The translations under genes and the position numbers were made by a program. This document shows positions 6,941-8,651 of a stretch of 8,651 nt of DNA, in pieces. Position 1 is the stretch's first letter. Each line of letters opens with the position of its first letter. The stretch covers positions 1-8,651 of the forward strand of contig JBAYOD010000131.1 of the NCBI GenBank assembly GCA_041678445.1. The letters run 5' to 3'. The notes under the pieces are model-generated. The model did not search any database. It had not been told where the DNA came from and saw only the letters and a list, made by a program, of their open reading frames with translations. The stretch comes from Zeimonas sp041678445 (lineage in GTDB: Bacteria; Pseudomonadota; Gammaproteobacteria; Burkholderiales; Burkholderiaceae_E).

Positions 6941-8328
6941 CCCGCGCCGCCGCCATCGCCCGTTCCGAGCAGTTGTTCGATTCCGGTGATTTTCGCGAAC
7001 TGCTCGCCCGCCGCATCGCCCTTCCGACCGAAAGCCAGAATCCGGAGCGTGGCGCCGTCCTGGCCAGCTACCTGTCGACCGAACTGGAGCCGAGCTTCGA
7101 GGCGATGGGCTTCGAGTGCCGCACGCTGACCGACCCGAAGGCCCGGGCACCTTTCCTGTTCGCCCAGCGCATCGAGGACCCTGCCCTGCCCACCGTGCTC
7201 GGCTACGGCCACGGCGACGTGATCCGCGGTCTCGAACCGGAGTGGCACGAGGACCTGTCGCCCTGGCAGCTGACCGAGCGCGACGGCGTCTGGTATGGGC
7301 GTGGCATTGCCGACAACAAGGGCCAGCACTCGGTGAACATCGCCGCGATGGCCAGCGTGCTGGCCGAGCGTGGCCGGCTCGGTTTCAACGCGAAATACCT
7401 GATCGAGATGGGCGAGGAAACCGGTTCGGCCGGGCTCCGGCCGCTGTGCGAGGCGCATCGCGACGACTTCCGTGCCGACCTGCTGATCGCCTCCGATGGT
7501 CCGCGGCTGCGCGCCGACCGGCCGACGATCTTCCTCGGCTCGCGCGGCAGCCTGAACTTCGACCTGTCGATCGAGGCACGGGCCGGCGGCCACCATTCCG
7601 GCAACTGGGGCGGCCTGATCTCGGACCCGGGAATCCAGCTCGCCCACGCCATTGCGAGCCTCTGCGGGCCGACCGGCCAGATCCGCATCCACGAATGGGT
7701 GCCGGCGGAGTTGCCGCCGTCGGTGCGCCGTGCGCTGGCCGACTGCGAAGTCGACGGCGGCTCGGACGGCCCCGAGATCGAACCCTGGTGGGGCGAGCCG
7801 GGCCTGAGCCCGGCCGAACGCGTGTTCGGCTGGTGCTCGTTCGCGGTGCTCGCCTGCAAGAGCGGCAATCCCGAAACCCCGGTCAACGCGATCGCGCCGC
7901 GCGCCTGGGCGCGCTGCCAGTTGCGCTTCGTGGTCGGCATCGATCCGGACCAGATCCTGCCGGCGCTGCGCCGCCACCTCGACCGGCACGGCTTCCCGAT
8001 GGTCAAGGTCGAAGCCACCCGCGAGGAAATGTTCCGCGCCACCCGGATCGATCCGGAAGATCCGTGGGTGCAGTGGGCGCTCGCCTCGATTGCGACGACC
8101 ACCGGCAAGAAGCCGGCCGTGCTGCCCAACCTCGGCGGCTCGCTGCCCAACGACATCTTCACCGACGTGCTGGGCCTGCGCACGGTCTGGGTGCCGCACT
8201 CGTACCCGGGCTGCTCGCAGCACGCTCCGAACGAACACCTGCCCCCGGCGATCCTGCGCGAAGGCCTGCAGATGATGACCGGCCTGTACTGGGATCTCGG
8301 CGAACCCGGCACGCCGGCACGCGGCTGA
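6937..8328 (+). CDS. M20 family metallopeptidase / deacylase (carnosinase- or ArgE/DapE-like)
   Basis: A 463-residue cytosolic di-zinc hydrolase predicted to cleave a peptide or amide bond in a small substrate brought in by the transporter. Active-site residues can be placed: His92 and Asp94 (GYGHGDV), bridging Asp126 (GRGIADNKG), catalytic base Glu160 and metal ligand Glu161 (EMGEETGS), Asp187 (ASDGP) and the C-terminal His434 (APNEH). The dimerisation (lid) domain lies roughly between 205 and 325. It contains GGHHSGNWGG (217-226), resembling the HSG-x-x-GG loop of cytosolic non-specific dipeptidases, whose His reaches the partner's active site. GGSLP (400-404) and the HSYPGCSQHAPNEH region are also typical. 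There is no signal peptide. The start overlaps the upstream stop as ATGA in a C/T-rich stretch without a Shine-Dalgarno, so it is presumably coupled to the ATPase gene. The family is clear; dipeptidase versus N-acyl-amino-acid deacylase is unresolved. Confidence 0.9.
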   Translation: MTRAAAIARSEQLFDSGDFRELLARRIALPTESQNPERGAVLASYLSTELEPSFEAMGFECRTLTDPKARAPFLFAQRIEDPALPTVLGYGHGDVIRGLEPEWHEDLSPWQLTERDGVWYGRGIADNKGQHSVNIAAMASVLAERGRLGFNAKYLIEMGEETGSAGLRPLCEAHRDDFRADLLIASDGPRLRADRPTIFLGSRGSLNFDLSIEARAGGHHSGNWGGLISDPGIQLAHAIASLCGPTGQIRIHEWVPAELPPSVRRALADCEVDGGSDGPEIEPWWGEPGLSPAERVFGWCSFAVLACKSGNPETPVNAIAPRAWARCQLRFVVGIDPDQILPALRRHLDRHGFPMVKVEATREEMFRATRIDPEDPWVQWALASIATTTGKKPAVLPNLGGSLPNDIFTDVLGLRTVWVPHSYPGCSQHAPNEHLPPAILREGLQMMTGLYWDLGEPGTPARG

Positions 8329-8333
8329 TCAGC

Positions 8334-8340
8334 GAGGAAA
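8334..8340 (+). promoter_or_regulatory. Ribosome-binding site of the second hydrolase gene
   Basis: GAGGAAA lies seven bases (core GAGG) before the ATG at 8345. It is the only intergenic gene in the second half of the operon with a good Shine-Dalgarno, and it decides the start of the truncated reading frame. Confidence 0.65.
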
Positions 8341-8344
8341 CACC

Positions 8345-8651
8345 ATGAACGCACCCCACGCCGGCTTCTGCCAGCTCGACGACCTGAGCGCAGCCTCGGA
8401 CTTTCTCAGGCAGACCCGTCATGCGCTGCACAGCCGCCCCGAGCTGTCCTTCAAGGAAATCGAAACTTCGGAACGGGTCGCCGGGCTGCTCACCGACTGG
8501 GGCTACGAGGTCACCCGCAAGGTCGGTGGCCACGGTGTCGTGGCCACACTGCGCAATGGCGACGGAACGCGCAGCGTCGCGATCCGCGCCGACATGGACG
8601 CCCTGCCGATCACTGAGGACACCGGCAAGCCGTATGCCAGCAGCGTGCCGG
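8345..8651 (+). CDS. M20D-type amidohydrolase, N-terminal part (cut by window end)
   Basis: An open frame of 102 codons runs from the ATG at 8345 off the right edge without a stop. The translation begins MNAPHAGFCQLDDL and contains RHALHSRPELSFKEIETSERV (about residues 23-43), GGHGVVATLRNGDG (about 62-75) and SVAIRADMDALPI (about 78-90). These are the N-terminal signatures of the HipO / AbgA / auxin-conjugate amidohydrolase group, which hydrolyses N-acyl or aromatic-acyl amino acids. The metal ligands of this group, including the Cys-Gly-His-Asp motif, normally come just after this point and are outside the window, so activity cannot be judged. It starts 16 bases after the first M20 gene and is clearly a different subfamily, not a duplicate. 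Family confidence is high; the substrate is unknown. Confidence 0.88.
   Translation, partial: MNAPHAGFCQLDDLSAASDFLRQTRHALHSRPELSFKEIETSERVAGLLTDWGYEVTRKVGGHGVVATLRNGDGTRSVAIRADMDALPITEDTGKPYASSVP

Noticed and set aside
6526..8238. 570-codon - strand frame opposite the ATPase and M20 genes
   Set aside because: It spans the junction of two confident + strand genes and has no motif; it is an artefact of codon bias.

Overview
The window is GC-rich chromosomal DNA with strong GC bias at third codon positions. The gene families (a Tas-type aldo/keto reductase and a Dpp/Opp-type ABC importer followed by M20 hydrolases) suggest a proteobacterium, most likely a betaproteobacterium. That placement is an inference from style and content, since there is no rRNA or other phylogenetic marker. 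All convincing genes lie on the + strand. There is no mobile element, CRISPR array, tRNA or rRNA.

Layout: (1) Positions 1-305 hold no confident gene. There is an open reading frame that enters from the window edge and ends at 230, a perfect small hairpin at 46-63 and a possible -10 box at 240-245. (2) 306-1343 encodes a Tas-like NADP(H)-dependent aldo/keto reductase, apparently its own transcription unit. (3) 1344-1544 is an intergenic leader unusually dense in short repeats: an imperfect direct repeat, a long dyad, a perfect 13-nt palindrome that looks like an operator, and a perfect tandem 18-nt repeat just before the next ribosome-binding site. (4) 1545-6940 encodes a complete five-gene oligopeptide/dipeptide-type ABC importer: secreted binding protein, two permeases and two ATPases. 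(5) 6937-8328 encodes an M20 metallopeptidase/deacylase, and 8345 to the window end encodes the N-terminal part of a second, different M20 (M20D-type) amidohydrolase.

Genes from 1545 onward are tightly packed (29-nt and 3-nt gaps, a 4-nt gap, two ATGA overlaps and a 16-nt gap), so they very probably form one operon. The likely scheme is that a periplasmic binding protein captures a peptide or N-acylated/amide-linked amino-acid compound. The two permeases and two ATPases import it, and the two cytosolic metal-dependent hydrolases cleave it. The substrate cannot be read from the sequence. Every component belongs to a known family. The least explained parts are the repeat-rich leader, the pairing of two distinct M20 enzymes with one importer, and the unassigned first 230 bases.
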